This document shows, in pieces, positions 43,342-56,985 of a DNA stretch of 64,000 nt. The notes under the pieces were generated by a model. That model made no database searches. It saw nothing but the letters and a program-made list of their open reading frames with translations, and was not told where the DNA came from. The position numbers and the translations under genes are program-made. The stretch is from Corynebacterium glucuronolyticum (GTDB lineage: Bacteria > Actinomycetota > Actinomycetes > Mycobacteriales > Mycobacteriaceae). Positions within the stretch are counted from its first letter, which is position 1; every line of letters begins with the position of its first letter. Location of the stretch: NCBI GenBank assembly GCA_022772305.1, contig JALFAQ010000001.1, positions 21,147 to 85,146 on the forward strand, written 5' to 3'.

Positions 43342-43878
43342 ATGTCATCACCGTACAACCCGGATGACTTTGACCGCGATGGGATGCCGATTAAGCACAA
43401 GCATGGCCAGCAATCGTACGGTTCGCCAGCTGGACAGGGGAGCTGGCAGATGCCACAGAATCCACCACGCTTTGGGGAAACGTCCTTCGACACACCGACA
43501 AACAATGACAGTGCACCGACGTGGCACCAGGCCGCAGGCCAGGATTGGCGCGGGCAGTCGGTGCCGGCGCCAATGAATAATGCGTACGGTTTCGCACAGG
43601 GCATGTCGCCGGTGAGCGATAAAAATTGGATCCTCGCTCTCGTACTGCTTCTTGTCGGCGGTGGTTTCGGTGTCCACAATTTCTACTTGGGCAAGATGAA
43701 CTATGGAATTGGCCAGCTGGGATTGAACATCGTGGGCTGGGTGCTTTTCGTGAGCATCTTGGGAATTCCTTTCGCGCTGGTGAGCTGGGTCCTTCTGTCC
43801 GTTTGGCTGTTTGTCGAGTTCCTCATGCTCATCATCAACGGCGGTACTGACGGCAACGGGAGGCCGATGCGCCCATGA
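43342..43878 (+). CDS. TM2-domain membrane protein
   Basis: 178 residues. The N-terminal 90 residues are hydrophilic and Pro/Gln/Asn rich (SYGSPAGQGSWQMPQNPPRFG), and the C-terminal part is the TM2 domain: NWILALVLLLVGGGFGVHNFYLGKMNYGIGQLGLNIVGWVLF, with two or three membrane helices and the G-x-H-N-FYLG turn. The family is found in many actinobacteria with no firm function. The stop overlaps the TrmH start by 4 bases (ATGA), suggesting co-translation. Confidence 0.88.
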   Translation: MSSPYNPDDFDRDGMPIKHKHGQQSYGSPAGQGSWQMPQNPPRFGETSFDTPTNNDSAPTWHQAAGQDWRGQSVPAPMNNAYGFAQGMSPVSDKNWILALVLLLVGGGFGVHNFYLGKMNYGIGQLGLNIVGWVLFVSILGIPFALVSWVLLSVWLFVEFLMLIINGGTDGNGRPMRP

Positions 43879-45095
43879 GCACCGGGGGAAAGCTCGGGCA
43901 ACACACAGGAAAGGGTTTCCGTGCACGCTCTCGTGACGGAGACCACCACAATTCTGAAAAGGAACCTGGCGCCGTGCGTCACGCTGGGACACAGGAACAA
44001 GGTCGCGATTCTCGCTTCGATTCTGCGGAGCATTCCGAGCAGCGTAAGAATCACGCGAATGATCAGAGGCGTGGGCGTGGTGGAAACCCTCATCGCGGAA
44101 ACCAAGGTAATCACCATCCCCGTAGGAATGGTTCACCACGGGGTGGCTTCCGGCGTCACGATGAGAGGGCACAGGAGTCCGCGTCGGAACAGATAACTAC
44201 AACGGATTCCGGTGACCAGATTTTTAGCGAACGCACGCCTCGTGTGGTGAATGCTGCGAAGCTCAAGCGGTCTGCCGCGCGGAAGAAGGCGAAGCGATTC
44301 CTCGTCGAGGGCGAAAACAGCGTCGAGGCAGCCGTGGCAACAGGTGCCGCTACGGATGTCTTCGTCACGAAGTCTGCCGCAACGCGTTTTACGGGCATTG
44401 TTGATGCTGCCCGGGCCATGGATGCCTACGTACATTTCATCGATGAGAAGGCAGCAAAGAGCCTACAAGATACAGTGACATCCACTGGCATTTTTGCCGT
44501 CTGCCGGGAAGTACTGTGGTCACCGCGTGATGTTCTTTCTGGCAAGCCAACACTTGTCAGCGTTCCCGTGGAAACCAGTGAACCAGGTAATGCTGGAACC
44601 CTTATTCGTGTGGCAGATGCGATGGGGGCCAATGCCGTTCTCTTCGCTGGTGACACCGTCGATCCGCAGTCAGGTAAGGCCGCACGGAGTTCCGCTGGCT
44701 CGCTCTTCCATATTCCGGTGGCGAGAGAGCGCAACATCATGAAAGTCATCAGCATGCTGCGTGCCCGCGGGTTAGCGATTGTAGCTACCGCAGCAGACGG
44801 CGAGGTCGACCTCACGGAGGCCGAGAAGCTGTTGTCTCAGCCCACAGCCTGGTTGTTCGGCAACGAGGCACACGGTCTTCCAGAAGAACTCCAGGCGCAA
44901 GCCGATTACCGAGTGCGCATCCCGATCCGTGGGCGCGCAGAATCGCTGAACCTTGCCACAGCAGCTTCGATCTGCTTGTTCGAGTCCTCCAAATACCAGG
45001 CACTGGCAGGGCAGTCGGATGAATCCGAAGTGGATGAGACCACGAGCGAGGTCGACGATACATCCCCAGATGATGAGGTAAACGACGAGGACTAG
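43875..45095 (+). CDS. TrmH/SpoU-family RNA methyltransferase with RGG/His-rich N-terminal extension
   Basis: 406 residues from ATG 43875; GGGAGG lies about 10 bases upstream. The catalytic part starts near residue 118: SERTPRVVNAAKLKRSAARKKAKRFLVEGENSVEAAV is the SPOUT substrate-binding N-domain, DAMGANAVLFAGDTVDP, WLFGNEAHGLPEEL (motif 2) and IRGRAESLNLATAASICLFE (motif 3, knot) are diagnostic. Residues 1-115 are an unusual Arg/Gly/His/Asn-rich region (RRGRGGNPHRGNQGNHHPRR). Relatives before pheS begin near 118; GTG 44244 would be an alternative start. RNA target unknown (2'-O-ribose of rRNA or tRNA by family). Confidence 0.85.
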   Translation: MSTGGKLGQHTGKGFRARSRDGDHHNSEKEPGAVRHAGTQEQGRDSRFDSAEHSEQRKNHANDQRRGRGGNPHRGNQGNHHPRRNGSPRGGFRRHDERAQESASEQITTTDSGDQIFSERTPRVVNAAKLKRSAARKKAKRFLVEGENSVEAAVATGAATDVFVTKSAATRFTGIVDAARAMDAYVHFIDEKAAKSLQDTVTSTGIFAVCREVLWSPRDVLSGKPTLVSVPVETSEPGNAGTLIRVADAMGANAVLFAGDTVDPQSGKAARSSAGSLFHIPVARERNIMKVISMLRARGLAIVATAADGEVDLTEAEKLLSQPTAWLFGNEAHGLPEELQAQADYRVRIPIRGRAESLNLATAASICLFESSKYQALAGQSDESEVDETTSEVDDTSPDDEVNDED

Positions 45096-46535
<1,440 letters not shown>

Positions 46536-46660
46536 GAGGCGCTGACGCTCCCAGCGTCGTGCTCCTCGTGGGAAAACCGCGAAGCAAAAAGTGAGCACAA
46601 CGCACCAACAAAGAACCTATTGACACGTAATTGAACTTTCGAAAGAAGCCGTAACACATC

Positions 46661-49189
46661 ATGCTTATTTCTCAAGGTTGGGTCACTCGCCTCCTCCGCG
46701 CCAGCAATCCTGATCAATCCGACTGGTCTGTTACCAGTGAAGAACTCGACTCCGGCTATGTCCGAGTTGGCTTCGAAACTGAGGGCTACGAGCCCATCGA
46801 GGAGACCACTGGTCCGCTCGTTATCGGCCGCGTGGAAAATATCGAAGAGCTGACCGGTTTCAAGAAGCCGATCCGCAATTGCAAGGTAAATGTCGGCGAT
46901 GCCAACGGCACCGGCGAACTGCAGAACATCATCTGTGGCGCCAGGAACTTCAAGGAAGGCGATCTTGTCGTCATCTCCCTCCCCGGCACTGTCCTGCCCG
47001 GCGGATTCAAGATTTCCGCCAGGAAGACCTACGACCACATGTCCGAGGGCATGATTTGCTCAGCTGCTGAGCTAGGACTTACCGAAGCCCAGAACAAGGG
47101 CATCATTACCCTTCCCGATGATTTCGGTACTCCCGGCGAGCCTGCCGCAGAAAAACTTGGCCTCAAAGAAACCGTTTTCGACGTCAACATCACTCCTGAC
47201 CGTGGGTACGCATTGTCCGCTCGAGGTCTTACCCGCGAGCTGGCCAGTGCCTTCAACCTCAATTTCGTTGATCCGGCCCTGCATCCGGAGGTTGCAGGTC
47301 TCAACCTGCCGTCTATTCCCACTGCGACAGATAAGGCACCGATCGAGATTTCCATCGACCCAGAGACACAGACACGCCGGTTCGGACTTCGCCACGTGAC
47401 GGGAATCGATCCGGATGCAGAATCCCCCTTTTGGCTGCAGCGCGAATTGATGCTTTCGGGCCTTCGCCCGGTGAACGCACCGACGGACGTGACCAACTAC
47501 GTCATGCTGCTCCTCGGTCTGCCGATGCATGCCTTCGATGCGGATAAGATCTCCGGTGGCCTCACCATCCGCAATGCGAAGAAGGGCGAAGCTTTCCAGG
47601 CGATTGACCACACTAAGCACAAGTTGCATGAGGAAGACGTGGTCATTTGTGACGAGACCGGTCCACAGTCGCTCGCCGGTGTCATGGGCGGTACGACCTC
47701 TGAGATCGAGGACAACAAGACGGTAAACGTCTTCTTCGAGGCTGCAGTGTGGGAGCCTGTGCGCGTTGCGCGTACCTCCCGTCGCCGCAAGATCTCCTCT
47801 GATGCGTCCCGACGCTACGAGCGTGGTGTGGATGCACAACTTGTGGAAACCGCACTCGATGTTGCCTGCGCATTGCTGGTAAAGATTGCCGGTGGCGAAG
47901 CTACGGATGAGCGCTTCCTCTACGGAGAGGTGGCCACCCCGCAGCCCATCACGATGGATGTCAATCACCCTGCCGCCGTTGCTGGCTACGATTACGGTGC
48001 CGATGCTGTGGTGAACCGCTTGGAGGAAATCGGTGCAAGCGTCGAGCGCGATGGTGACACCCTCACCGTCACTCCTCCCACGTGGCGCGGTGATCTCCAG
48101 GAAAAGTGCGACCTGGTCGAGGAAGTCACGCGTTTGGAGGGGCTCGACAAGATCGCGTCTCTCATCCCGCAGGCACCCGCAGGCGATGGATTGAGCCAGT
48201 CGCAGCTACGTCGCCGGCACGTCACGCACGCGTTGGCGTACAACGGCTACGTCGAGATTCTTCCGACCCCGTTCATTGCGACGGACACGTTCGACACATG
48301 GGGGCTGGATGAGGATGACGAGCGTCGCAATGTCGTCACCGTCCAGAATCCTCTGGAGGCTGACCGTGCTGTGCTCGGCACAACGCTTCTGCCGTCGATG
48401 TTCGATGCCGTTCGCCGCAATGTCGTCCGCGGGGCTTACGATCTTGCCCTATACGGTGTAGAGCAGGTTGCCATCAACCATGGTGATGGGAAGTCCCCGA
48501 TGCTCGATACTTCTTCTCGTCCGAGCGACGAGGAGATTGCGCACCTGCGTGACACCCTTCCCACTCAGCCCCTGTACGTCGCAACTGTCGGCTCTGGCAA
48601 CGTGGAGTTCGAAGGTCCGTGGGGTGAAGGGCGCGCCTACGCTTTCGCTGACGCTATCGAGGCTGCCCGCACAGTTGCTCGTGCTGCAGACGTAGAGATC
48701 ACCGTCGAAAACGCCGAGTACCTGCCATGGCATCCCGGCCGGTGTGCCGCCATTCTTGTTGATGGCACGGTCGTCGGTCACGCCGGAGAGCTGCACCCGC
48801 AGATCCTAGAGCGCCTTGGTCTCCCCAAGCGTACGTGTGCGATGGAGATGAACCTGTCCGCGCTCCCGTTTGCGCCTTCCGCTCCGGCACCGGTGCTCTC
48901 GGCCTTCCCGACGAACCTACAGGATGTCGCCCTTGTAGTCGACGAGGATGTTCCGGCCGAGACCGTCCGCGCCACCGTTCAGGAAGGTGCCGGCGAACTC
49001 GCCGAGAAGGTAGAGCTTTTCGACGTCTACCGTTCGGAGACACTGGGTGAGAACAAGAAGTCCCTCGCTTTCGCTATAACCTTCCGCGCTCCTGACCGCA
49101 CGCTTACAGACGATGAGGCTTCCTCTGCACGCCACGCAGCGGTTGACCTTGCCGCAAAGCGTCACGGTGCAGTGCTGCGGGGCGAGTAA
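46661..49189 (+). CDS. pheT: Phenylalanyl-tRNA synthetase beta chain
   Basis: 842 residues. N-terminal tRNA-binding EMAP-like domain (IGRVENIEELTGFKKPIRNCKVNVGDANG...NIICGARNF), B3/B4 editing domain, B5 DNA-binding-like domain, and the catalytic-like module with the C-terminal FDX-ACB anticodon-binding domain (LSAFPTNLQDVALVVDEDVPAETVRATVQEGAGELAEKVELFDVY). The whole chain matches the long type with PheS. In related corynebacteria the argCJBDFRGH cluster follows; here a formate/nitrite channel comes first. Confidence 0.96.
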   Translation: MLISQGWVTRLLRASNPDQSDWSVTSEELDSGYVRVGFETEGYEPIEETTGPLVIGRVENIEELTGFKKPIRNCKVNVGDANGTGELQNIICGARNFKEGDLVVISLPGTVLPGGFKISARKTYDHMSEGMICSAAELGLTEAQNKGIITLPDDFGTPGEPAAEKLGLKETVFDVNITPDRGYALSARGLTRELASAFNLNFVDPALHPEVAGLNLPSIPTATDKAPIEISIDPETQTRRFGLRHVTGIDPDAESPFWLQRELMLSGLRPVNAPTDVTNYVMLLLGLPMHAFDADKISGGLTIRNAKKGEAFQAIDHTKHKLHEEDVVICDETGPQSLAGVMGGTTSEIEDNKTVNVFFEAAVWEPVRVARTSRRRKISSDASRRYERGVDAQLVETALDVACALLVKIAGGEATDERFLYGEVATPQPITMDVNHPAAVAGYDYGADAVVNRLEEIGASVERDGDTLTVTPPTWRGDLQEKCDLVEEVTRLEGLDKIASLIPQAPAGDGLSQSQLRRRHVTHALAYNGYVEILPTPFIATDTFDTWGLDEDDERRNVVTVQNPLEADRAVLGTTLLPSMFDAVRRNVVRGAYDLALYGVEQVAINHGDGKSPMLDTSSRPSDEEIAHLRDTLPTQPLYVATVGSGNVEFEGPWGEGRAYAFADAIEAARTVARAADVEITVENAEYLPWHPGRCAAILVDGTVVGHAGELHPQILERLGLPKRTCAMEMNLSALPFAPSAPAPVLSAFPTNLQDVALVVDEDVPAETVRATVQEGAGELAEKVELFDVYRSETLGENKKSLAFAITFRAPDRTLTDDEASSARHAAVDLAAKRHGAVLRGE

Positions 49190-49270
49190 TCGTCGCTCAA
49201 GTTACGGCAGCTCTGCGGTCGCTATCCTGTAGCAGGCGCGGTTAGCCAAGATTTGATTCTCCTTTGTACG

Positions 49271-49300
49271 AAGGCCACGGGACACAGAACCCGTGGCCTT
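49271..49300 (+). terminator. pheT terminator-like hairpin
   Basis: AAGGCCACGGG, loop ACACAGAA, CCCGTGGCCTT: a perfect 11-bp stem, but the 3' side runs CCCCATTT, not a T-run. Possible terminator or stabilising hairpin. Confidence 0.55.
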
Positions 49301-49653
49301 CCCCATTTGTTGCACGCCTGTGATGCCTGAGGGAAGGCTAAGGTGGCTGCGAAAGTAGGGGAGAGACTGCTCACAGTTTCCACGTCCCGTGGGGCTGACC
49401 GAAACTGCTGACAAGAACCTTAATACACTGACAGATGGGCGTTACCCCGCACTTACGTTTAACTGCTCGTACAGAGGCGGGGCCCACGCACGTAACGTCA
49501 CCTACTCAGAAGCCGGCGGGAAGTTACTGCTTCCCGTCAGTTGCTGTGTGCGCCCCGCGGCTTGATTATCAAGTAAGGCGTGGTGGCTGCGTGGCAAGAA
49601 TAATCCTCAACTGTAATTCATATGCATTGTTTGCAAAGGAAAGCGAGAAAGCG

Positions 49654-50514
49654 GTGTCAGACTACGTTTCTGCAGTAGCACCTCCACAGATCATCGACGT
49701 AGCCCAAAAAGGCCTGAAGGGTAAAGCAACCAAGAGCTTCGGCACAATCTTTATTTCTGCGATATTCGCGGGCGCCATGATCGCCCTCGGATTCGTCTTC
49801 TTCACCACGGTGAATACGGGAATGGGAGAGATTCCCTTCGGGATTAAGAAGCTACTCGGTGGCTTCGTATTCTCCTGTGGCCTGGGCATGGTTGTCCTCA
49901 CCGGCGCGGATCTTTTCACGTCCACGTCGATGACCACTCTCCTTGCAGTAGAGCACAAACTAGCTCCGAGCAGGTTGCTTGAGCACTGGGTAGTTGTCTA
50001 CTTCGGCAACTTCGTCGGTGCACTGATCATTGCTTTTGGCCTTTTGGCTGCGGGAACGGGTACGCAGGCTGATGGCGCGTGGGGTGCCACTATTCTTTCC
50101 ACAGCGACGGCGAAGGTAAACCACTCGTGGGAGGAGGCTCTTGTCCTCGGTATCTTCTGCAACATCATGGTGTGCTTGGCTGTGTGGCTCTCGTTTGCTG
50201 GCCGCAGCCTCACCGACAAGATCGTTGCCGTCACTTTGCCCATCGCCTTGTTCGTGGCTTCCGGTTTTGAGCACTCCGTGGCCAATATGTTCATGATTCC
50301 GATGGGGCTGTTGCTCAAGGCTCAGGCCAATCCCGATATCATCGCGGTGACAAACGGCCTGGACATGTCTAGCCTCACGATGGGCGGCTTTCTACTCGAC
50401 AACCTGCTCCCTGTGACCATCGGCAACATCATCGGCGGTTCGATCATCGCGCTCGGAATGCTGGCCATGAACCCGCACCGTCCGTCCCTCCAGGCCGAAA
50501 AGCAGGCTGTCTAA
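49654..50514 (+). CDS. Formate/nitrite transporter family channel (FocA/NirC type)
   Basis: 286 residues from GTG 49654 (VSDYVSAVAPPQIIDVAQKG); the track start at 49435 adds residues with no family match. The FNT signatures are GKATKSFGTIFISAIFAGAMIALGFVFF, LVVLTGADLFTSTSM (position of the proton-relay segment) and ASGFEHSVANMFMIPMGLL with NLLPVTIGNIIGGSI. Six membrane helices, pentameric channels for formate, nitrite or related monocarboxylates. Cargo is not deducible. The gene occupies the place of argCJBDF in relatives. Confidence 0.9.
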   Translation: MSDYVSAVAPPQIIDVAQKGLKGKATKSFGTIFISAIFAGAMIALGFVFFTTVNTGMGEIPFGIKKLLGGFVFSCGLGMVVLTGADLFTSTSMTTLLAVEHKLAPSRLLEHWVVVYFGNFVGALIIAFGLLAAGTGTQADGAWGATILSTATAKVNHSWEEALVLGIFCNIMVCLAVWLSFAGRSLTDKIVAVTLPIALFVASGFEHSVANMFMIPMGLLLKAQANPDIIAVTNGLDMSSLTMGGFLLDNLLPVTIGNIIGGSIIALGMLAMNPHRPSLQAEKQAV

Positions 50515-51102
50515 CAGTCGTGTAAAACGCAGGCAAAGACGTAGACTCTACCCTCCGTGTTTGCGATGCCCGTTTCCAGCAGTCACGACAATCTCTGGCA
50601 ATGCGACCACAAAACTGTGGTCGCATTGCCATTGCTTTGTCTGCGGTCAGGCGTTGGCTCCCGAAATAGCTCGTGCTGTGCTGAATAGACAGCACCTCCG
50701 ATGTCTACCGTGCATACCGCTTGCGGGGAAAGGACTGTCACGAAGAAGATGGCTGCCAGGCCCCACCCGTGGCTCGTCGCGGGGACAGTAAGCGGTGAGG
50801 ATTGCGGAGGAGTGAAGCGTCGACAAGCAGAAGCCGTGACCTGCACCAACGAGGGTTTGTGAGGGAGCGAACCTGGGGCACGCTCAGGCGATAGAAATGA
50901 CCACGCCGTGGTGGTGTCTCGGGGGAGAGAAGATTCGAGGGGACGGAATGGTTGCGTAGCGGCACATTCTGTTACACTCTGGATAGTATGCTACGGAATG
51001 TATGAAAATCGGTTGGTTTGTACTAGAATCCGATTAGACCTTAAACCGTTGCGAAACATCCGAAAGGATGACTCAGAAGAAAAGGAATGTAAAAGACCTC
51101 CG
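50515..51102 (+). other. Intergenic region between FNT gene and argR
   Basis: 588 bases. Holds the perfect 16-bp inverted repeat TGGCAATGCGACCACA (50596-50611) and its partner (50616-50631), with loop AAAC, a candidate terminator of the FNT gene. A 12-mer CGTCGACAAGCA at 50818 recurs in two other intergenic regions. No ORF looks like a protein; the argR promoter probably lies near 50950-50990. Confidence 0.5.
50596..50631 (+). terminator. Perfect inverted repeat / FNT terminator
   Basis: 16-bp perfect stem with loop AAAC, 82 bases after the FNT stop. The 3' flank TTGCTTTGT is only moderately T-rich. Confidence 0.6.
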
Positions 51103-51579
51103 ATGTCCAATCCTGTTTCACGTACCGCCCGCCAGGCGCGGATCCTGGAGATCCTGGGGAAATCCCGGGTGTCCAGCCAGGTGCAGCTTTCCGAGCTGCT
51201 GCTGGAGGACGGAATTGATATCACGCAGGCAACGCTGTCCCGTGATCTCGACGAGCTCGGCGCGAAGAAGATCCGCCCGGACAATGGGCGCGCGTTTTAT
51301 GCCGTCGGCCCCATGGAGACTGACCTCAGCGGGTCGCCCCATGGACCCCGCGAGAAGCTGCGACGTATGTTGGACGAAATGCTCGTCAGCGTCGACCACT
51401 CAGGCAATATTGCGATGCTGCGTACTCCTCCGGGAGCAGCTCAGTACTTGGCTAGCTTTATCGACAGGGTAGGACTCAATGAGGTTGTTGGCTGTATTGC
51501 CGGCGATGACACGATATTTGTTCTCGCGCGTGAGCCACTGTCTGGAGCAGATCTGGGCGACATTTTCCTCAAGCGCTAG
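51103..51579 (+). CDS. argR: Arginine repressor
   Basis: 158 residues from ATG 51103 ([33 protein letters not shown]); the track start 50908 is too long. The N-terminal winged-helix DNA-binding domain has [30 protein letters not shown], and the C-terminal hexamerisation/arginine domain ends [35 protein letters not shown], where the Asp pair (GDDT) binds arginine. It regulates arg genes. In related species it lies within the arg cluster; here only argG and argH remain with it. Confidence 0.94.
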   Translation: MSNPVSRTARQARILEILGKSRVSSQVQLSELLLEDGIDITQATLSRDLDELGAKKIRPDNGRAFYAVGPMETDLSGSPHGPREKLRRMLDEMLVSVDHSGNIAMLRTPPGAAQYLASFIDRVGLNEVVGCIAGDDTIFVLAREPLSGADLGDIFLKR

Positions 51580-51846
51580 GTCTTTTCACACCACCTACCC
51601 ATCCGGCATTCTGTAGGCGCAAAAGTGTACAGTGAGCTGCTGGGACACTATCCCCTTTTGGGTTCCTAACCAGCGCCACAAGGTGCTCGTATCGGTGGCT
51701 GAAAGCGGAAGGCGTATCCGCCTTACGTAACCGAGCTGAGAGCATCGTGTGGCCACTGCTACAGTCAGCCTGTGGACGGTCGTTTTCGTCGGTAGAATTC
51801 CGGAAAATAGACTCAAGACAAACCGTATCTAGAAAGAAGAATTTTC

Positions 51847-53052
51847 ATGACAAACCGCGTAGTTCTCGCGTACTCGGGCGGACTCGACACGTCCGTCGCC
51901 ATCCCGTACCTGGCCAAGCAGACCGGTGGCGAGGTTGTCGCAGTCACCATCGACCTCGGTCAGGGTGGCGAGGACCTGGAGACCGTGCGCCAGCGTGCAC
52001 TCGACTGTGGTGCAGTGGAAGCCATCGTTGTCGATGCTCGCGACGAGTTCGCTGAGGAGTACTGCGTTCCCACCATCCAGGCCAACGGCATGTACATGGG
52101 CGAGTACCCCCTGCTCTCCGCTATTTCCCGCCCGCTGATTGTGAAGCACCTCGTGCAGGCTGCCAAGGAGCACGGTGGCACGCACGTTTCTCACGGCTGC
52201 ACGGGTAAGGGCAACGACCAAGTTCGCTTTGAGGTCGGCTTCGCTAACCTCGCACCGGAGCTGGAAATCATCGCCCCGGCACGTGATTACGCCTGGACGC
52301 GCGACAAGGCCATCGCCTTCGCTGAGGAAATTGATCTGCCCATCGAGCAGTCCAAGAAGTCGCCGTTCTCCATTGACCAGAATGTGTGGGGCCGCGCCAT
52401 TGAGACCGGCTTCCTCGAGGATCTGTGGAACCCGCCGACAAAGGATCTCTACGCTTACACCGAGGATCCGGGCCTGGGTAATGCTCCCGACGAGCTAGTC
52501 ATCAGCTTCGAAGGCGGCGTTCCGACAGCCATCGATGGCAAGAAGATGTCCGTTTTGCAGATCATCGAAGAGCTTAACCGCCGCGGTGGTGCTCAGGGTG
52601 TTGGCCGTCTCGATATGGTTGAGGATCGTCTGGTGGGCATCAAGTCCCGCGAGGTCTACGAGGCTCCGGGTGCAATGGTGCTCATCACCGCGCACAAGGC
52701 TCTCGAGGATATCACCGTTGAGCGTGAGCTCGCCCGTTACAAGAGGCTTATCGACGCCCGGTGGTCCGAGGAGGTCTACGACGGTCTCTGGTACGGCCCG
52801 CTGAAGCGCTCCCTCGATGCCTTCATCCAGTCCACCCAGACCTTCGTCACCGGTGACATCCGCCTCGTCCTGCACGCGGGCAAGATCACCGTCAATGGTC
52901 GCCGTTCTAACCAGTCGCTGTACGACTTCAACCTCGCCACCTACGACACCGGTGATACCTTCGACCAGACTCACGCCAAGGGCTTCGTTAAGCTCCACGG
53001 TCTGTCCTCGCAGATCGCCTCCAAGCGTGACCGCGAAGGTCACGGAATGTAA
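51847..53052 (+). CDS. argG: Argininosuccinate synthase
   Basis: 401 residues from ATG 51847. ArgG joins citrulline and aspartate with [15 protein letters not shown] is the ATP-binding PP-motif, [16 protein letters not shown] is a second signature, and residues [18 protein letters not shown] fit the family. Length is normal. A 267-base gap separates it from argR; TAGAAT near 51793 may be its -10 box. The gene ends with its own terminator, so argH is transcribed separately. Confidence 0.96.
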   Translation: MTNRVVLAYSGGLDTSVAIPYLAKQTGGEVVAVTIDLGQGGEDLETVRQRALDCGAVEAIVVDARDEFAEEYCVPTIQANGMYMGEYPLLSAISRPLIVKHLVQAAKEHGGTHVSHGCTGKGNDQVRFEVGFANLAPELEIIAPARDYAWTRDKAIAFAEEIDLPIEQSKKSPFSIDQNVWGRAIETGFLEDLWNPPTKDLYAYTEDPGLGNAPDELVISFEGGVPTAIDGKKMSVLQIIEELNRRGGAQGVGRLDMVEDRLVGIKSREVYEAPGAMVLITAHKALEDITVERELARYKRLIDARWSEEVYDGLWYGPLKRSLDAFIQSTQTFVTGDIRLVLHAGKITVNGRRSNQSLYDFNLATYDTGDTFDQTHAKGFVKLHGLSSQIASKRDREGHGM

Positions 53053-53129
53053 TTGAGGAGTGTGAAGAGGTAAAAACCATCACACCGCAGTTAATGGTGG
53101 CCGCTACTATCGTGACTTCCAGTTAAATG

Positions 53130-53175
53130 ACCGCCCGAGGAAAATGCCAGTGTGCATTATTCCCGGGCGGTTTTC
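53130..53175 (+). terminator. argG intrinsic terminator
   Basis: ACCGCCCGAGGAA ... TTCCCGGGCGGT then TTTTCC: a G+C-rich stem with one bulge, followed by four Ts. It ends the argG transcript. Confidence 0.8.
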
Positions 53176-55062
<1,887 letters not shown>

Positions 55063-55141
55063 ATTGCGTTCGGGGAACCGGTAGGACGTATACCTATAGA
55101 ACGAAAGCATGCGTCTGAACACACGCTCGATTAGACGCTTA

Positions 55142-55170
55142 AGCTCCGCGGAACTGATTCCGCGGGGCTT
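55142..55170 (+). terminator. argH terminator
   Basis: AGCTCCGCGGAA, loop CTGA, TTCCGCGGGGCT then TTCGG; a short stem with weak T-tract about 80 bases after the argH stop. Confidence 0.6.
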
Positions 55171-55385
55171 TCGGCTACGCGGTTATGTGCGTGCATCACC
55201 CCAGAGGCAGAGAAAAGAGCAACGGAACAGCCTGCGGCGAGACCAGTCGTCGACAAGCAAAAATCAACCTTTGAGGCTTGACTACCGCAGGGTACAGCTC
55301 CTTCCGGGTGAGGAGCCGTGGCAGGGGTAGTAAACGGCGAGGGCTGAACCAACGATCGCTGAGGAAGTCTGTACAATCACAACTT

Positions 55386-55574
55386 ATGAGTATTGATCCC
55401 AAGCTATTGGATGTAGTGGTGTGCCCCAAGGACAAGGGGCCGCTTCGATATCTGGAGAACGAGCAACTGCTGGTTAACGAGAGGCTGGGGATCGCCTATC
55501 GCATCGAGGATTCCATCCCGGTGCTGCTGGAATCAGAAGCGCAGCCGTACCCGGCAACAGAGAACAAAGCCTAA
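55386..55574 (+). CDS. Trm112-like small zinc-binding-family protein
   Basis: 62 residues from ATG 55386 (MSIDPKLLDVVVCPKDKGPLRYLENEQLLVNERLGIAYRIEDSIPVLL). It matches the UPF0434/Trm112 family, but only one Cys (VVCPKDKG) remains of the zinc-binding pattern, which is common in bacterial members. The track ORF 55278-55574 has a spurious 36-residue leader. Bacterial Trm112-like proteins are thought to act with methyltransferases; no partner can be named here. It lies before tyrS, as in relatives. Confidence 0.85.
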   Translation: MSIDPKLLDVVVCPKDKGPLRYLENEQLLVNERLGIAYRIEDSIPVLLESEAQPYPATENKA

Positions 55575-55662
55575 GTTTCCGCGGTGCCAAACCGCGCCTT
55601 GTGACGTGTGACAACGTCGGCACCGACACAGAATTCTGATCCGATAAGGAGAACATACTTTC

Positions 55663-56922
55663 ATGAACATCATTGACGAACTGTCCTGGCGTGGACTCAT
55701 TAACCAGTCCACCGATCTTGACGCGCTGAAGGAAGCCTGCGAGAAGCCCATCGCCCTCTACTGTGGCTTCGACCCGACGGGGTCTTCCCTGCATGCAGGA
55801 CATCTCGTGCCCCTCATCATGCTTCGTCGCTTTCAAGAAGCCGGACACCATGTGCTAGCGGTCGGTGGCGGTGCAACCGGCATGATCGGTGACCCGCGCG
55901 ACGTGGGTGAGCGGTCCATGCTTTCCGACGAGGTTGTGCGCGAAAACCTGGCCAGTATCCAGGGGCAAATCAACAAGTTTGTCGAACTCGACGGCGAGAA
56001 GGGGCAGCTCCTCAATAACGCCGACTGGATCTCGAAGATGAACGTCATCGAGTTCCTCCGGGACATCGGCAAGTCCTTCTCCCTCAACGTCATGCTTGAC
56101 CGCGATACGGTGAAGCGTCGCCTGGAAAACGACGGCATGAGCTACACGGAGTTTTCCTACATGCTTCTCCAGGCCAACGACTACGTCCATCTCGCCCGCA
56201 ACTACAACTGCACGTTGCAGATTGGTGGTGGCGATCAGTGGGGCAACATTGTTTCTGGTGTGGATCTCAACCGTCGCCTCGACGGCCGGAAGGTGCACGG
56301 CCTTACCGTGCCGCTGGTAACCGATGCCGAAGGTAAGAAGTTTGGTAAATCCACTGGTGGTGGAAAGCTGTGGCTCGATCCGGAACTCACCAGCCCGTAC
56401 TCCTGGTACCAGTACTTCATCAACGCCGGCGACTCGGTCGTTATCAACTACCTCAAGTGGTTCACGTTCCTCACCCAGGAGGAGATCGCCGACTACGAGC
56501 AGAAGGTGGCCGAGCAGCCGTTCAAGCGTGAGGCGCAGCGCAGGCTCGCGCAGGAGCTCACCACCCTCGTCCACGGCGAGGAAGCAACGAAGTCTGTCGA
56601 GCTTGCCACCCAGGCTCTGTTTGGTAAGGCAGAGCTCAAAGACCTCGACGAGAAGACGCTTGCCGGTGCGCTGTCTGAGACCACTGTGGCGGAGGTTTCC
56701 GCTGGTGATGAGCCGACGATTGTCGATCTGCTGGTGGCTTCGGGCCTGGCTGAATCTAAGGGTGCTGCACGCCGCGCCATCAGGGAGGGCGGCGCGTACG
56801 CCAACAACCAGCGCATCCAGGATGCTGAATGGAAGCCGGCTGAATCGGATCTCCTGCATGGCTCCTGGTTGGTGCTGCGCAAGGGGAAGAAGAACTTCGG
56901 TGGCGCCAAGTTCTCACAGTAG
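55663..56922 (+). CDS. tyrS: Tyrosyl-tRNA synthetase
   Basis: 419 residues. Class I synthetase: the HIGH-like [12 protein letters not shown] motif at about 45-56, tyrosine pocket segment [24 protein letters not shown], and the KMSKS-like [13 protein letters not shown] at about 226. The C-terminal S4 RNA-binding domain ([32 protein letters not shown]) is complete. It charges tRNA-Tyr. GATAAGGAG lies about 12 bases before the ATG. The gene ends with a terminator. Confidence 0.97.
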   Translation: MNIIDELSWRGLINQSTDLDALKEACEKPIALYCGFDPTGSSLHAGHLVPLIMLRRFQEAGHHVLAVGGGATGMIGDPRDVGERSMLSDEVVRENLASIQGQINKFVELDGEKGQLLNNADWISKMNVIEFLRDIGKSFSLNVMLDRDTVKRRLENDGMSYTEFSYMLLQANDYVHLARNYNCTLQIGGGDQWGNIVSGVDLNRRLDGRKVHGLTVPLVTDAEGKKFGKSTGGGKLWLDPELTSPYSWYQYFINAGDSVVINYLKWFTFLTQEEIADYEQKVAEQPFKREAQRRLAQELTTLVHGEEATKSVELATQALFGKAELKDLDEKTLAGALSETTVAEVSAGDEPTIVDLLVASGLAESKGAARRAIREGGAYANNQRIQDAEWKPAESDLLHGSWLVLRKGKKNFGGAKFSQ

Positions 56923-56985
56923 GGAAGCTCTCCGCAGAGAACTCCCCGTGATGCAGTAACAGCGAGCCGCATCGCAGACAGTGAG

